The translations under genes were made by a program, and so were the position numbers. Below the pieces are notes generated by a model. The model was not told where the DNA came from. It saw nothing but the letters and a program-made list of their open reading frames with translations, and ran no database searches. A stretch of 43,123 nucleotides of DNA from an uncultured Eubacteriales bacterium (GTDB taxonomy: Bacteria > Bacillota > Clostridia > Oscillospirales > Ruminococcaceae): NCBI GenBank assembly GCA_900319075.1, contig ONMZ01000022.1, forward strand, positions 1-43,123, in the 5' to 3' direction. Each line of letters begins with the position of its first letter. Positions within the stretch are counted from its first letter, which is position 1. This document shows, piece after piece, positions 1-7,172 of this stretch.

Positions 1-214
1 TATCCTTGCATAGCAGTCGGAGAAAGTTCTTCTGGAAAGTATTGTTTTCCGTTCTCTCTTCTAAGCTCTCAGTCATTTTTACTATTTGGGGACTTGTTTC
101 CCAAATAGTAAAAATCATTAAAAGTTTTAGGAAAGGGGTACGGGGAATAACCCTTTTTCAAAAGGGTTTTCCCCGATTACTCCGCAAGGATGCTGCGGTA
201 AATTCTGATTTATA
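1..214 (+). repeat. Dispersed intergenic repeat, copy 1 (two hairpins)
   Basis: This stretch matches, in inverted orientation, the last 180 bases of the window, and its core matches a third copy near 16.05 kb. Two strong stem-loops are visible. The first, at 76-114, has perfect 15-bp arms beginning TTTTTAC and ending GTAAAAA. The second, at 141-175, is built from GGGGAA/TTCCCC and AACCCTTTT/AAAAGGGTT. Conserved flanks include CAGTCATTTTTA before hairpin 1 and GCTGCGGTAAATTCTGATTT at the right end. A 69-codon open frame across it is repeat-derived and has no ribosome binding site, so I do not call it a gene. The left boundary may lie outside the window. Confidence 0.75.
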
Positions 215-218
215 ACAT

Positions 219-257
219 AAAAAACAGCGCTGATACGAAATATCAGCGCTGTTTTTT
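219..257 (-). terminator. Rho-independent terminator of tRNA-Leu
   Basis: A perfect inverted repeat with arms AACAGCGCTGATA / TATCAGCGCTGTT and a 5-base loop is flanked by A-runs and T-runs on its two sides. It can end transcription on both strands. On the minus strand it lies directly after the 3' end of the tRNA-Leu gene. Confidence 0.9.
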
Positions 258-258
258 A

Positions 259-342
259 TGGGGGAAATGGGACTTGAACCCACACGATATCGCTATCGAC
301 GGATTTTGAGTCCGTTGCGTCTGCCAATTCCGCCATTCCCCC
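259..342 (-). tRNA. tRNA-Leu, anticodon CAA
   Basis: Reading the minus strand from 342 gives a class II tRNA of 84 nt. The acceptor stem is GGGGGAA/TTCCCCC with discriminator A. The D arm is of the GCGGAATTGGCAGACGC type. The anticodon stem ACGGA/TCCGT closes the loop CTCAAAA, so the anticodon is CAA (reads UUG). A long variable arm and a T arm with GGTTCAAGTCC follow. The CCA end is not encoded. A promoter lies 16 bases upstream and a terminator follows immediately, so it is a single-gene transcription unit. Confidence 0.95.
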
Positions 343-358
343 GTCAAGTTACCAAAAT

Positions 359-387
359 ATTATATCATATTTAGGAATGCTTGTCAA
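359..387 (-). promoter_or_regulatory. Promoter of tRNA-Leu
   Basis: On the minus strand TTGACA (387-382) and TATAAT (364-359) are separated by exactly 17 bases. This is a consensus housekeeping promoter, placed 16 bases before the tRNA 5' end. Confidence 0.88.
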
Positions 388-455
388 GGCTGCACGTTTT
401 AAAAAAACAAAGGAATTATTTGTGCCCTTTTGCATAAAAATCATTTGAAAAGCTC

Positions 456-484
456 TTGATTTTTGTTTGATTTTGTGGTATACT
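456..484 (+). promoter_or_regulatory. Promoter of the CheY-like gene
   Basis: TTGATT (456-461), a 17-base spacer and TATACT (479-484) precede the start codon at 521. The -10 box is preceded by TGG, giving an extended -10 in the context TGTGGTATACT. Three other promoters in the window share this context. Confidence 0.75.
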
Positions 485-520
485 CATACTGTATCTAATA
501 AACGTATAGGAGGCAATGAT

Positions 521-901
521 ATGACATTACAAGATCTTACAGTTCTGATCTGCGACGACTCGATGTTCGCAAGAAAGAAACTTAGTATGGCCATCGCCAA
601 CATGGGCGTAGGTCAGATATTTGAGGCTGCCGACGGTGCAGAGGCGATCGAAAAGTATGATGAGTGCAATCCCGATGTGGTTTTTATGGACATTATAATG
701 CCCAAGGTAACGGGGATCGACGCTTTGAAAGCCATCGTTGCAAAGCACCCGGATGCAAAGGTCGTAATGGCTTCTTCTGTGGGAACACAAGGACACCTTA
801 AAGATGCTCTTAAAGCAGGTGCGGCAGACTTTTTACAGAAGCCTATAACCGATGAGGATGCGAAAAAGATCCTTGAAAATGCTGCGAAAGGAGTTTTGTA
901 A
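521..901 (+). CDS. CheY-like single-domain response regulator
   Basis: This is a stand-alone receiver domain of 126 residues with no output domain. Expected phospho-relay residues are present: acidic pair D12-D13, phospho-acceptor D57 in the MDIIMP motif, S85/S86 at the switch Ser/Thr position and K107 in the QKP motif. I start it at ATG 521 because AGGAGG (508-513) lies 7 bases upstream; an in-frame start at 467 would place the promoter -10 inside the coding region. Its TAA stop is followed immediately by the ATG of the CheX-like gene, so the two are translated from one transcript. Family knowledge says CheY and CheX/CheC proteins form a response regulator and phosphatase pair. No kinase, receptor or flagellar gene is nearby, so the input and output are unknown. 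Confidence 0.92.
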   Translation: MTLQDLTVLICDDSMFARKKLSMAIANMGVGQIFEAADGAEAIEKYDECNPDVVFMDIIMPKVTGIDALKAIVAKHPDAKVVMASSVGTQGHLKDALKAGAADFLQKPITDEDAKKILENAAKGVL

Positions 902-1786
902 ATGTTTGCACAATTTTTTGGCGGTTATCTTCTCAATAAGGGATTAGTCAGCTCTCAGGACCTTACAACAGCTATCGAGGACAAAAAGAACACCCGTATG
1001 CGTCTTGGTGTGCTTGCGATAAATGCAGGGCTTATGACCGCTCAGCAGGTAGAGCACGTAAACATCACTCAGCAGAGCGTGGATAAAAGATTTGGTGATC
1101 TGGCTGTAGAGCTTGGATATGTTACAAATGATGACGTTGAAAGGCTGCTTTCACAACAGCCCACAGACTACCTGCTTCTGGGACAGACCTTGGTGAATAA
1201 CGGTGTTCTTACAAATTCTCAGTTTGAAGAGGCAATCAACGCATATAAAGCAGAGACTCAGTTCTCTGACGATGACATAAGCGATAACCAGAACGAGGTG
1301 CTTGCAAGGGTCATTAACGACTTCTATCACTTTGACAGCGCTGAAAATGCAAGAATATACACAGATTATGTTACTCTTTTGTTCAAAAACGTCATAAGGT
1401 TTATCGGCGACGATTTTACGCCGCTCAAGTCTCATATGGTCAGAGAATATAACGCAAAGAATCTGGTAAGACAGTCATTTACAGGAAATTATAACTCTGT
1501 TGCCTGCATTGCAGCAGACGACGAGGCTTATAAGGGAATTGCAGAGCGCTTTTCAAAGGAAAGCTTTACCGAGATCGATGATTTTGTGGACGCTACCATT
1601 GGTGAGTTTTTGAATGTGGTAGACGGATTGTTTGCTGTTAATGAGTCCAATGAGTACGGCGTTGAGCTTACAATGAGCCCGCAGGAAGTTGTTAAAGGGA
1701 CCAAGGTGGATTTTGTGAAATCAGGATTCTGTATCCCGGTACAGTTCCCATTCGGAACGGTGGATTTTGTGATCTGCAATCAGTAA
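902..1786 (+). CDS. MshEN-like repeats plus CheX-like phosphatase domain
   Basis: A soluble protein of 294 residues. The N-terminal 115 residues hold three repeats resembling the MshEN/GspE N-terminal motif (R/L-x-G, then L-x5-G-x-h-T): near 34-58 (R34-L35-G36), 63-86 (R63-F64-G65) and 92-115. The C-terminal region, about 135-294, looks like a CheX/CheC-type domain. It carries the E-x2-N-x3-G pattern at E235 and N238, which in that family is the CheY-P phosphatase site. The start directly abuts the stop of the CheY-like gene, strongly suggesting that the receiver is its substrate. MshEN domains in other proteins bind cyclic di-GMP, but whether these repeats do is inference. The CheX assignment rests on motif and context and is moderately sure. 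Confidence 0.75.
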   Translation: MFAQFFGGYLLNKGLVSSQDLTTAIEDKKNTRMRLGVLAINAGLMTAQQVEHVNITQQSVDKRFGDLAVELGYVTNDDVERLLSQQPTDYLLLGQTLVNNGVLTNSQFEEAINAYKAETQFSDDDISDNQNEVLARVINDFYHFDSAENARIYTDYVTLLFKNVIRFIGDDFTPLKSHMVREYNAKNLVRQSFTGNYNSVACIAADDEAYKGIAERFSKESFTEIDDFVDATIGEFLNVVDGLFAVNESNEYGVELTMSPQEVVKGTKVDFVKSGFCIPVQFPFGTVDFVICNQ

Positions 1787-1794
1787 AGAATAAT

Positions 1795-1846
1795 GGAAAA
1801 CAGGCGGCTTGCAATTCCTGCGAGCCGCTTTGCGGTGAAGTTTTCC
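1795..1846 (+). terminator. Two-tier hairpin after the CheX-like gene, weak terminator
   Basis: An outer stem GGAAAAC/GTTTTCC (1795-1801 with 1840-1846) encloses a 10-bp stem GCGGCTTGCA/TGCGAGCCGC with one G-U pair and a 5-base loop. The T-run is short, so it may be an inefficient terminator or a 3'-end stabiliser. Confidence 0.5.
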
Positions 1847-1883
1847 TGCGTTTTGGCAAAAGGCAAGTTTTTTTATAAAACAC

Positions 1884-1912
1884 TTGAAATTTATAGTAGG
1901 ATATGCTATAAT
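1884..1912 (+). promoter_or_regulatory. Promoter of SRP RNA and dnaX
   Basis: TTGAAA (1884-1889), 17 bases, TATAAT (1907-1912). It lies about 40 bases ahead of the 5' strand of the SRP RNA closing helix and is the only clear promoter before dnaX. Confidence 0.85.
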
Positions 1913-1950
1913 GTTAAAGGCTTAAAATGAGTGAATATGATGTTCCTCAT

Positions 1951-2088
1951 CGATCCGAGATATAGGTGTGCGGGTCCTGTGCAATGAAACGCTGTGAACC
2001 ATGTCAGGCGGGGAACCGAGCAGCATTAAGCAGTCTGTTTCGTGTGACACAGTTTCGCCTGCATGCCTATATGTCGGATCGATTTTTT
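1951..2088 (+). ncRNA. ffs: Signal recognition particle RNA (4.5S/scRNA type)
   Basis: The conserved SRP domain apex is present: GTCAGG, then CGG-GGAA-CCG forming a tetraloop hairpin, then AGCAGCATTAAG. The GGTCCTG-TGCAATG segment sits on the 5' side. The ends pair over a long helix in which the strand from 1951 (CGATCCGAGATATAGG...) is complementary to 2048-2081 with few mismatches. T6 (2083-2088) follows this helix, so the closing stem also serves as the intrinsic terminator. Position directly upstream of dnaX is the usual one in Firmicutes. The mature ends are not determined; the core is probably about 1962-2070. Confidence 0.92.
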
Positions 2089-2103
2089 AAGGAGTGTGAA
2101 AAA

Positions 2104-3702
2104 ATGTACCAGGCGCTATATCGTAAATGGAGACCTATGTCTTTTGACGACGTGGTTTCCCAGCCTCATGTTACAACTACCCTTAAAAATCAGATAAAAA
2201 ACGGAAAGACAGCTCACGCATACCTTTTCACAGGTTCAAGAGGAACAGGAAAAACCACCTGCGCCAGGATCTTTGCTAAGGCTGTAAACTGTGAAAATCC
2301 CCATGAGGGTGAACCTTGCCTTGACTGTAAAATATGTAAGGCGGCTGATAACGGCACCCTTGCAGATATAATAGAGATAGATGCGGCTTCAAACTCAAAG
2401 GTGGACGATATTAGAGAGCTTCGTGAGGGAGTTATTTATACACCTGAGATGTGTAAGTATAAGGTGTATATAATCGACGAGGTCCATATGCTTTCCCCGG
2501 GGGCATTCAACGCACTGCTGAAAACTATGGAGGAGCCTCCGGAGCACGTTAAGTTTATTCTTGCTACTACCGAGATACATAAGGTGCCTGCCACCATAGT
2601 ATCAAGATGTCAGCATTTCGATTTTCATAGGATCCGTACCGAGGATATTGTAAGCAGATTGTGCTTTATTTCACAGCAGGAGGGATTTACCCTTGAAAAA
2701 GACGCTGCCGAAATGATAGCAAGGCTCTCAGACGGGGGAATGCGTGACGCTCTTTCGCTGCTTGACCAGTGCGTTGCCTTTGACGATCATATAACCCTGG
2801 AGGTTGTATCCGGTGCTTCCGGGATCGCAGGGCGGGATTACCTTTTTGATATAATCGAGAAAATTGCCGATAAGGATGCAGCCGGGGCACTTGAAGTTGT
2901 GGACAAGCTTTACGGTATGTCCAAGGATCTTAAAGTGCTTGCAAACGAACTGCTGGTGCAGATGAGAAACGTTATGCTGGTAAAAACGGTGGACAACAGC
3001 AAAGAACTTGTGATATGTCTTCCGGATGAATATGAACGGCTGAAGAGTATTGCACAAAAATTGAAGCTGGAGGATATACTGCGTGATATATCCATACTTC
3101 AGCAGTGCAGCGAGAGATTTGCAAGATGTACTTCAAAGCGGATAGAGCTGGAAATGACCTTTATCAAACTTTGTACCGAAACACAGGCCGATCAGGAGAC
3201 AAAGGGTGCAGTGCAAAATACTGCTTCACCGGAGCTTAGCGTACTTATGAAACGTATTGCCTCGCTGGAAAACCGGCTTGCAAACCCGGGCACAGCGGCA
3301 GCACCGGTGAGTGCAGCAGCGCCGGATAAACCTAAACAGTACGACCCGGAGCTTCAAAAGCTCAACGCCGACAACGATAAGCCGCTTAAACAATGGAACG
3401 ATATACTTGCAAGGATAAGAGATAAAAGCCCTGCGATCGGTTCTTTTTTGAAGGATTCGGTGGCGTTTGTAAAGGAAGGGAACCTGTTTCTTATCGTCCA
3501 GAGCGACTTTTATTTAAAAAAATTCAAAGCTTCAAGCGATGCTAATATCATAAACGAAGTGATGAATGAAATGTATGGACAGACTTTCAATATCAAAGTC
3601 AAGTCAGCTAAAAAGGCTGACCCTGCTGATGAAGAAGACCCCACCAATCAGCTTCTTCACAAGGCAATGGACACAGGTATTGAAGTTGAAATAAAAAATT
3701 GA
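2104..3702 (+). CDS. dnaX: DNA polymerase III gamma/tau subunit
   Basis: Clamp-loader ATPase subunit of the replicative polymerase, 532 residues. The AAA+ module shows Walker A GSRGTGKT at 44-51, four zinc-ligand cysteines (C63, C72, C75, C78), Walker B with D125-E126, and the sensor ATTE motif. After about residue 370 the sequence becomes a tau-like C-terminal region with an Ala/Pro-rich linker and a small domain. I chose ATG 2104 because AAGGAG lies at 2089-2094; the longer frame back to 1966 runs through the SRP RNA and cannot be coding. It leads the dnaX-ebfC-recR operon, which supports the assignment. No convincing programmed frameshift site was recognised. Confidence 0.97.
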   Translation: MYQALYRKWRPMSFDDVVSQPHVTTTLKNQIKNGKTAHAYLFTGSRGTGKTTCARIFAKAVNCENPHEGEPCLDCKICKAADNGTLADIIEIDAASNSKVDDIRELREGVIYTPEMCKYKVYIIDEVHMLSPGAFNALLKTMEEPPEHVKFILATTEIHKVPATIVSRCQHFDFHRIRTEDIVSRLCFISQQEGFTLEKDAAEMIARLSDGGMRDALSLLDQCVAFDDHITLEVVSGASGIAGRDYLFDIIEKIADKDAAGALEVVDKLYGMSKDLKVLANELLVQMRNVMLVKTVDNSKELVICLPDEYERLKSIAQKLKLEDILRDISILQQCSERFARCTSKRIELEMTFIKLCTETQADQETKGAVQNTASPELSVLMKRIASLENRLANPGTAAAPVSAAAPDKPKQYDPELQKLNADNDKPLKQWNDILARIRDKSPAIGSFLKDSVAFVKEGNLFLIVQSDFYLKKFKASSDANIINEVMNEMYGQTFNIKVKSAKKADPADEEDPTNQLLHKAMDTGIEVEIKN

Positions 3703-3720
3703 CTGTAAGGAGTTTTTGAA

Positions 3721-4071
3721 ATGAAAGCAAGATTACCACAGGGAATGGGCAAGGGTCCGTCAAATAATATGAACCAGATGCTCAAGCAGGCTCAACAGAT
3801 GCAGGATAAGATCACCGAGCTCCAGGCTGACCTTGAACAAAGAGAGTTTACGGGTACAGCTGGCGGCGGCGTTGTTGAGGTAGTTATCAACGGTAAGAGA
3901 AATGTGCTTAAGCTGAATATCAAGCCTGAGGTGGTTGATCCTAACGATGTGGAGATGCTCCAGGATCTTATTATGAGCGCATTCAATCAGGCTGTAGAAA
4001 CACTTGACAAGATCAGCGACGAGGAAATGAAGCAGCTTACAGGCGGAGTTTCATTCCCCGGACTTTTCTGA
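3721..4071 (+). CDS. ebfC: YbaB/EbfC family nucleoid-associated protein
   Basis: A small DNA-binding protein of 116 residues. It has the family's N-terminal helical segment rich in Gln and Met (MNQMLKQAQQMQDKI), the G-G-G-V-V-E-V beta hairpin near residues 50-55, and the L-K-L-N-I-K-P-E-V motif. An AAGGAG ribosome binding site (3707-3712) precedes the ATG. Placement between dnaX and recR is conserved in very many bacteria. The precise role of the family is unsettled; it binds DNA and is thought to act in nucleoid organisation or repair. The next gene starts one base after its stop. Confidence 0.95.
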   Translation: MKARLPQGMGKGPSNNMNQMLKQAQQMQDKITELQADLEQREFTGTAGGGVVEVVINGKRNVLKLNIKPEVVDPNDVEMLQDLIMSAFNQAVETLDKISDEEMKQLTGGVSFPGLF

Positions 4072-4072
4072 T

Positions 4073-4675
4073 ATGTCTCAGCCTAACGCATTGCCTCTTG
4101 TGCTGCTCACAGAGCAGTTTGCAAAGCTTCCCGGTATAGGCATGAAGTCAGCTCAAAGGCTGGCTTACCATGTAATGTCCATGTCCGAGAAGGATGCAAA
4201 AGCCTTTGCAGACGCTATTTCAAGCGTCCACAGCAAGGTGCATCTGTGCAAAAGATGTCAGAATTTTACTGAAAAAGATATATGCAGTGTGTGCGCCGAC
4301 GGTAAAAGAGATCATTCGCTGGTGTGTGTGGTGGAAAGCCCTAAGGACATAACCGCCTTTGAAGGTTCACGGGAATTTAATGGTGTGTACCATGTTCTCC
4401 ACGGGCTTTTGTCGCCTATGGAAAATGTCGGTCCTCAGGATCTGAAAATAAGTGAGCTTTTAAAGCGTATTGATGCCGAGGGAATCACCGAGGTCATAAT
4501 GGCAACCAACCCCACGGTAGAAGGCGAGAGCACCGCTATGTATATTTCAAAGCTTCTCAAGCCGTTGGGCGTTAAGGTCACAAGGCTTGCCTTTGGCTTA
4601 CCTGTGGGCGGAAGCCTTGAATATGCCGATAAGGAAACACTTAATGAGGCTATAAAAAACCGGAACGAGATATAA
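4073..4675 (+). CDS. recR: Recombination mediator RecR
   Basis: A 200-residue protein, the usual RecR length. It has an N-terminal helix-hairpin-helix (KLPGIGMKSAQR at about 18-29), a C4 zinc finger (C59, C62, C71, C74) and a TOPRIM domain beginning at VCVVESPKD. RecR acts with RecF and RecO to load RecA on gapped DNA. ATG 4073 follows the ebfC stop by one base, consistent with translational coupling, and the gene ends just before a strong terminator, closing the SRP RNA-dnaX-ebfC-recR unit. Confidence 0.97.
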   Translation: MSQPNALPLVLLTEQFAKLPGIGMKSAQRLAYHVMSMSEKDAKAFADAISSVHSKVHLCKRCQNFTEKDICSVCADGKRDHSLVCVVESPKDITAFEGSREFNGVYHVLHGLLSPMENVGPQDLKISELLKRIDAEGITEVIMATNPTVEGESTAMYISKLLKPLGVKVTRLAFGLPVGGSLEYADKETLNEAIKNRNEI

Positions 4676-4677
4676 TA

Positions 4678-4708
4678 AAACTCCCTGTATATCTATACAG
4701 GGAGTTTT
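4678..4708 (+). terminator. Bidirectional terminator between recR and tadA
   Basis: Arms CTCCCTGTAT/ATACAGGGAG with a 4-base loop (4681-4704) are flanked by AAAA and TTTT. The hairpin serves the convergent recR (plus) and tadA (minus) genes. Confidence 0.9.
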
Positions 4709-4715
4709 ATTTATG

Positions 4716-5183
4716 TCATTTTTTGCTTTCTCTGAGTTTTTTGAAAAAGTCTGAAAGTATTTGTGAACACTTCCTTTCAAGTACTCCGCCGATAAACTCC
4801 GGCTTATGGTTGAAGGGAAGTTCAAAAAGATTCACCACCGAGCCGCATGAGCCTGCCTTTGGATCTGCTGCGCCGAACACAACACGCTGTATCCTTGAAT
4901 TTATTATTGCCCCTGCACACATGGGACAAGGTTCAAGGGTAACATAAAGCTCACAGTCTATCAGCCGCCAGCCCCCAAGTTTTCTGCTTGCGGTCTCTAT
5001 GGCGACTATCTCTGCATGGGTGATGGGAGATCTGCCGTATTCACGCCGGTTGAAGCCCCTGCCCACAATTTCCCCGGTGGAGCGCTTTACAACTATTGCG
5101 CCGACGGGCACCTCACCTTGTCCGGCTGCAAGCTCCGCCAGTTCCAAAGCCTTTCGCATATATATCTCATCTCTGTCCATCAT
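4716..5183 (-). CDS. tadA: tRNA-specific adenosine deaminase
   Basis: Zinc deaminase that converts A34 to inosine in tRNA-Arg(ACG). It is 155 residues from the ATG at 5183. Zinc and catalytic residues are H56-A57-E58 (THAEIVAIE) and P85-C86-x2-C89 (PCPMCAGA). The PVGAIVV and N-x-R-E segments around 26-48 are typical of TadA. The frame is open a further 45 codons upstream, but that part lies inside the preceding gene in another frame. Starting at 5183 gives a 4-base ATGA overlap with the upstream stop and leaves a GAGG site 6 bases before the start. A second ATG follows immediately at 5180 and could be used. Confidence 0.95.
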   Translation of the reverse strand: MMDRDEIYMRKALELAELAAGQGEVPVGAIVVKRSTGEIVGRGFNRREYGRSPITHAEIVAIETASRKLGGWRLIDCELYVTLEPCPMCAGAIINSRIQRVVFGAADPKAGSCGSVVNLFELPFNHKPEFIGGVLERKCSQILSDFFKKLRESKK

Positions 5184-6343
5184 TTGAACCTCATTATAAG
5201 AAAGAACATTCCCGCAACTCCCACCAGCCAGATCACAATTGAGTTGGTGGTGAAAAACAGTTTTAGTTTTTCCCCTGTGCTGAGTTCGGAGGGATCGTCC
5301 TTTACGGAAAATGCCCACTTACCGTTGCACATGAGCCGGGCAAAAATAAACGCAGCCACAGACATGATAAAGGTGCAGATGATGACCTCGACTATACGCC
5401 CGTTTGTAAAGCTGTCGATCACCAGCCTTGTAAGTGCATATCCTGATACAGATGCGGTTATACGCATGATTATTGCTGATTTCAGCGAGCCTGTCCTGAT
5501 GGTAAAAAGCCCCAGCGTTGCAGAACAAAGTACTGCGTATCCCATTGAAGAGATGTCGTAATATGATAAGGAGAAAGCTATGCCGGAAACAAGCATGGCA
5601 AAGGTATCTCCGAACTGTCTGAAGGTCTGCATTATCGCTCCACGGAAAAGAAGCTCCGAGACAGCGCTTACAAGTACGCAGTTGAAGATCAGATATATAA
5701 GATCCGAAAGATTGTTGTTAGGGTCATGTATTGCTATTGCGTATACACAGTCAAGGTTTATAAGACCGAAAACCAGGCTGATTATATAGTTGAATACTCT
5801 GCTGAACACCAATATCACAAGGATAAGGAAAATGCCGCTTTTTGAGAGCCTTGCACCCTTTGGGACAGGGGCGGCGACTTTAAGGGGTATGCCTGTGAAC
5901 CTTATAAATATCCCAAAAGCAGCCAGATATTTAAACAGATTCATGCTGCAATACAGCAATACCAGGATCGGGGTGAACTCATATGTGGTAGCGTCAATTT
6001 TGGAATAGTAAATTGCATACGCCCCCGGATCCTGAAATATCCTGTAAAGTATAAGTGATATGATCCCGTCTATTGTCAGCATAAATATCAGTATTATACC
6101 CAACAGACCAAGGCATTTCACCAGGGCTTTGCGCTCTGCGGCGTCTGCGGATCTCTGATAATAACCCTCTCCGTCAACATATGTATGCTCACGTGTGTCG
6201 TGGACAAAGCTGTAACCATAGGGGTTGCCTTTTTTAGTCCTCCACTTGGAGAACTCTTTGTGATAATCGTCAAACTGGTTCTGATAGGTCTTATCCTTTG
6301 CAATATCTATAAGATATTTCTTTTCATCCTCCAAGCGGTCCAC
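5180..6343 (-). CDS. CPBP-family membrane protein with degenerate active site
   Basis: An integral membrane protein of about 387 residues. After a charged N-terminal region of about 75 residues, several hydrophobic helices follow (near 77-100, 124-148, 170-195, 213-232, 248-262 and further). The segment SELLFRG (229-235) aligns with motif 1 (EExxxR) of CAAX/CPBP intramembrane proteases. However, the first Glu is Ser, motif 2 FxxxH reads FSLSY (257-261), and I find no motif 3 histidine in the following helix. It is therefore probably a non-catalytic relative. Two starts are possible: GTG 6343, which has its Shine-Dalgarno too close, or TTG 6334, which lies 8 bases after GAGAGG and is the better-spaced choice. 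It overlaps tadA by 4 bases. Confidence 0.72.
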   Translation of the reverse strand: MDRLEDEKKYLIDIAKDKTYQNQFDDYHKEFSKWRTKKGNPYGYSFVHDTREHTYVDGEGYYQRSADAAERKALVKCLGLLGIILIFMLTIDGIISLILYRIFQDPGAYAIYYSKIDATTYEFTPILVLLYCSMNLFKYLAAFGIFIRFTGIPLKVAAPVPKGARLSKSGIFLILVILVFSRVFNYIISLVFGLINLDCVYAIAIHDPNNNLSDLIYLIFNCVLVSAVSELLFRGAIMQTFRQFGDTFAMLVSGIAFSLSYYDISSMGYAVLCSATLGLFTIRTGSLKSAIIMRITASVSGYALTRLVIDSFTNGRIVEVIICTFIMSVAAFIFARLMCNGKWAFSVKDDPSELSTGEKLKLFFTTNSIVIWLVGVAGMFFLIMRFK

Positions 6344-6409
6344 CTCTCTTTCAGGTTACAGTATAACATATTTTTTTTCATAATTAAAGCCCTGAAGCTC
6401 TTTTTTTGC

Positions 6410-6443
6410 AAAAAAAAAGACCGAAAGCATCTGCATTCGGTCT
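6410..6443 (-). terminator. Terminator after the HD-domain gene
   Basis: On the minus strand, arms AGACCGAA/TTCGGTCT enclose a 10-base loop and are followed by a run of nine T. It lies just downstream of the HD-domain gene stop. Confidence 0.85.
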
Positions 6444-6452
6444 GATATTCAT

Positions 6453-6986
6453 TCAACTTGCTTTGCGCCGGGTTATTTTCTTTGCCTTCCTTTTCATAAC
6501 ATTGCCCAGATGCATACTTATTTCAAGCATAGCGGAATATTTATCTATGGCAACTATAACGTAGCTTTCCGCATATTTTGGCAGCTTTACGGTCAAAGGC
6601 CACATATGCTTTACTATCATGTCCTCCTCACGCTTGTCAACGTTGAAATGTGCCTTTGCATTTTCAAGGGCAGTCTGAGGGTGGGTGAAGCCGTGGGGTT
6701 TCTCACCGGGCTGTCTTTCTCTTGTACGCCAGTCGTACAAAAACAGATCATGTAAAAGTCCTGCCCTTGCAGCAGAACGTGCATCAAGCCCCAGCTTTCT
6801 GCAAACAAGATAGTTGTAATACGAAACGTTCAGACTGTGCTGAAAACAGGTAGTGCTGTAATGGTGACGGTAATTTTTCATCTCGTTGACAACATCGCTG
6901 TCAAGAAGGTCTTTTACAAAATCAAAGTATTCTTTGGTGTGATCTGAATGTTCTATATTATATCTGGAACCAATCGCTTTTGCCAT
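6453..6986 (-). CDS. HD-domain phosphohydrolase family protein
   Basis: A 177-residue soluble protein with the HD metal-dependent phosphohydrolase signature: H50 (FQHSLNVS), the H79-D80 doublet (GLLHDLFLYD), H102, H127 (KHMWP) and D148 (AIDKYS). HD proteins cleave phosphate esters of nucleotides or cyclic nucleotides; the substrate here cannot be told. The C-terminus is strongly basic (KRKAKKITRRK). ATG 6986 follows a GGAGG site. It is a single-gene unit with its own promoter and terminator. Confidence 0.85.
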   Translation of the reverse strand: MAKAIGSRYNIEHSDHTKEYFDFVKDLLDSDVVNEMKNYRHHYSTTCFQHSLNVSYYNYLVCRKLGLDARSAARAGLLHDLFLYDWRTRERQPGEKPHGFTHPQTALENAKAHFNVDKREEDMIVKHMWPLTVKLPKYAESYVIVAIDKYSAMLEISMHLGNVMKRKAKKITRRKAS

Positions 6987-7062
6987 TAGTTTTCCTCCTT
7001 GAATTCCTGTATCAATGTATGGTAAGGTATTCTTGCTGAGCTGTTACATCACTCCATCTTAT

Positions 7063-7091
7063 ATTATAATCTGAAAAAGCAATAATTTCAA
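7063..7091 (-). promoter_or_regulatory. Promoter of the HD-domain gene
   Basis: On the minus strand TTGAAA (7091-7086), 17 bases, TATAAT (7068-7063). It lies about 75 bases ahead of the start codon. Confidence 0.8.
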
Positions 7092-7172
7092 GGCTAATTG
7101 GTGATAATTATATTATGATTTGGGCAACTTTATATAACTAAGGAGTATATCACAAAAAATGCATTATCGAAT

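Noticed and set aside
6-215. 69-codon open frame at the window start
   Set aside because: Falls inside the dispersed repeat and its hairpins and has no ribosome binding site.
1966-2103. N-terminal extension of dnaX by 46 codons
   Set aside because: The extension covers the SRP RNA gene; a good AAGGAG site supports ATG 2104.
5016-5561. Plus-strand open frame of 181 codons across tadA and the CPBP-type gene
   Set aside because: Overlaps two recognisable minus-strand genes and encodes no recognisable protein.
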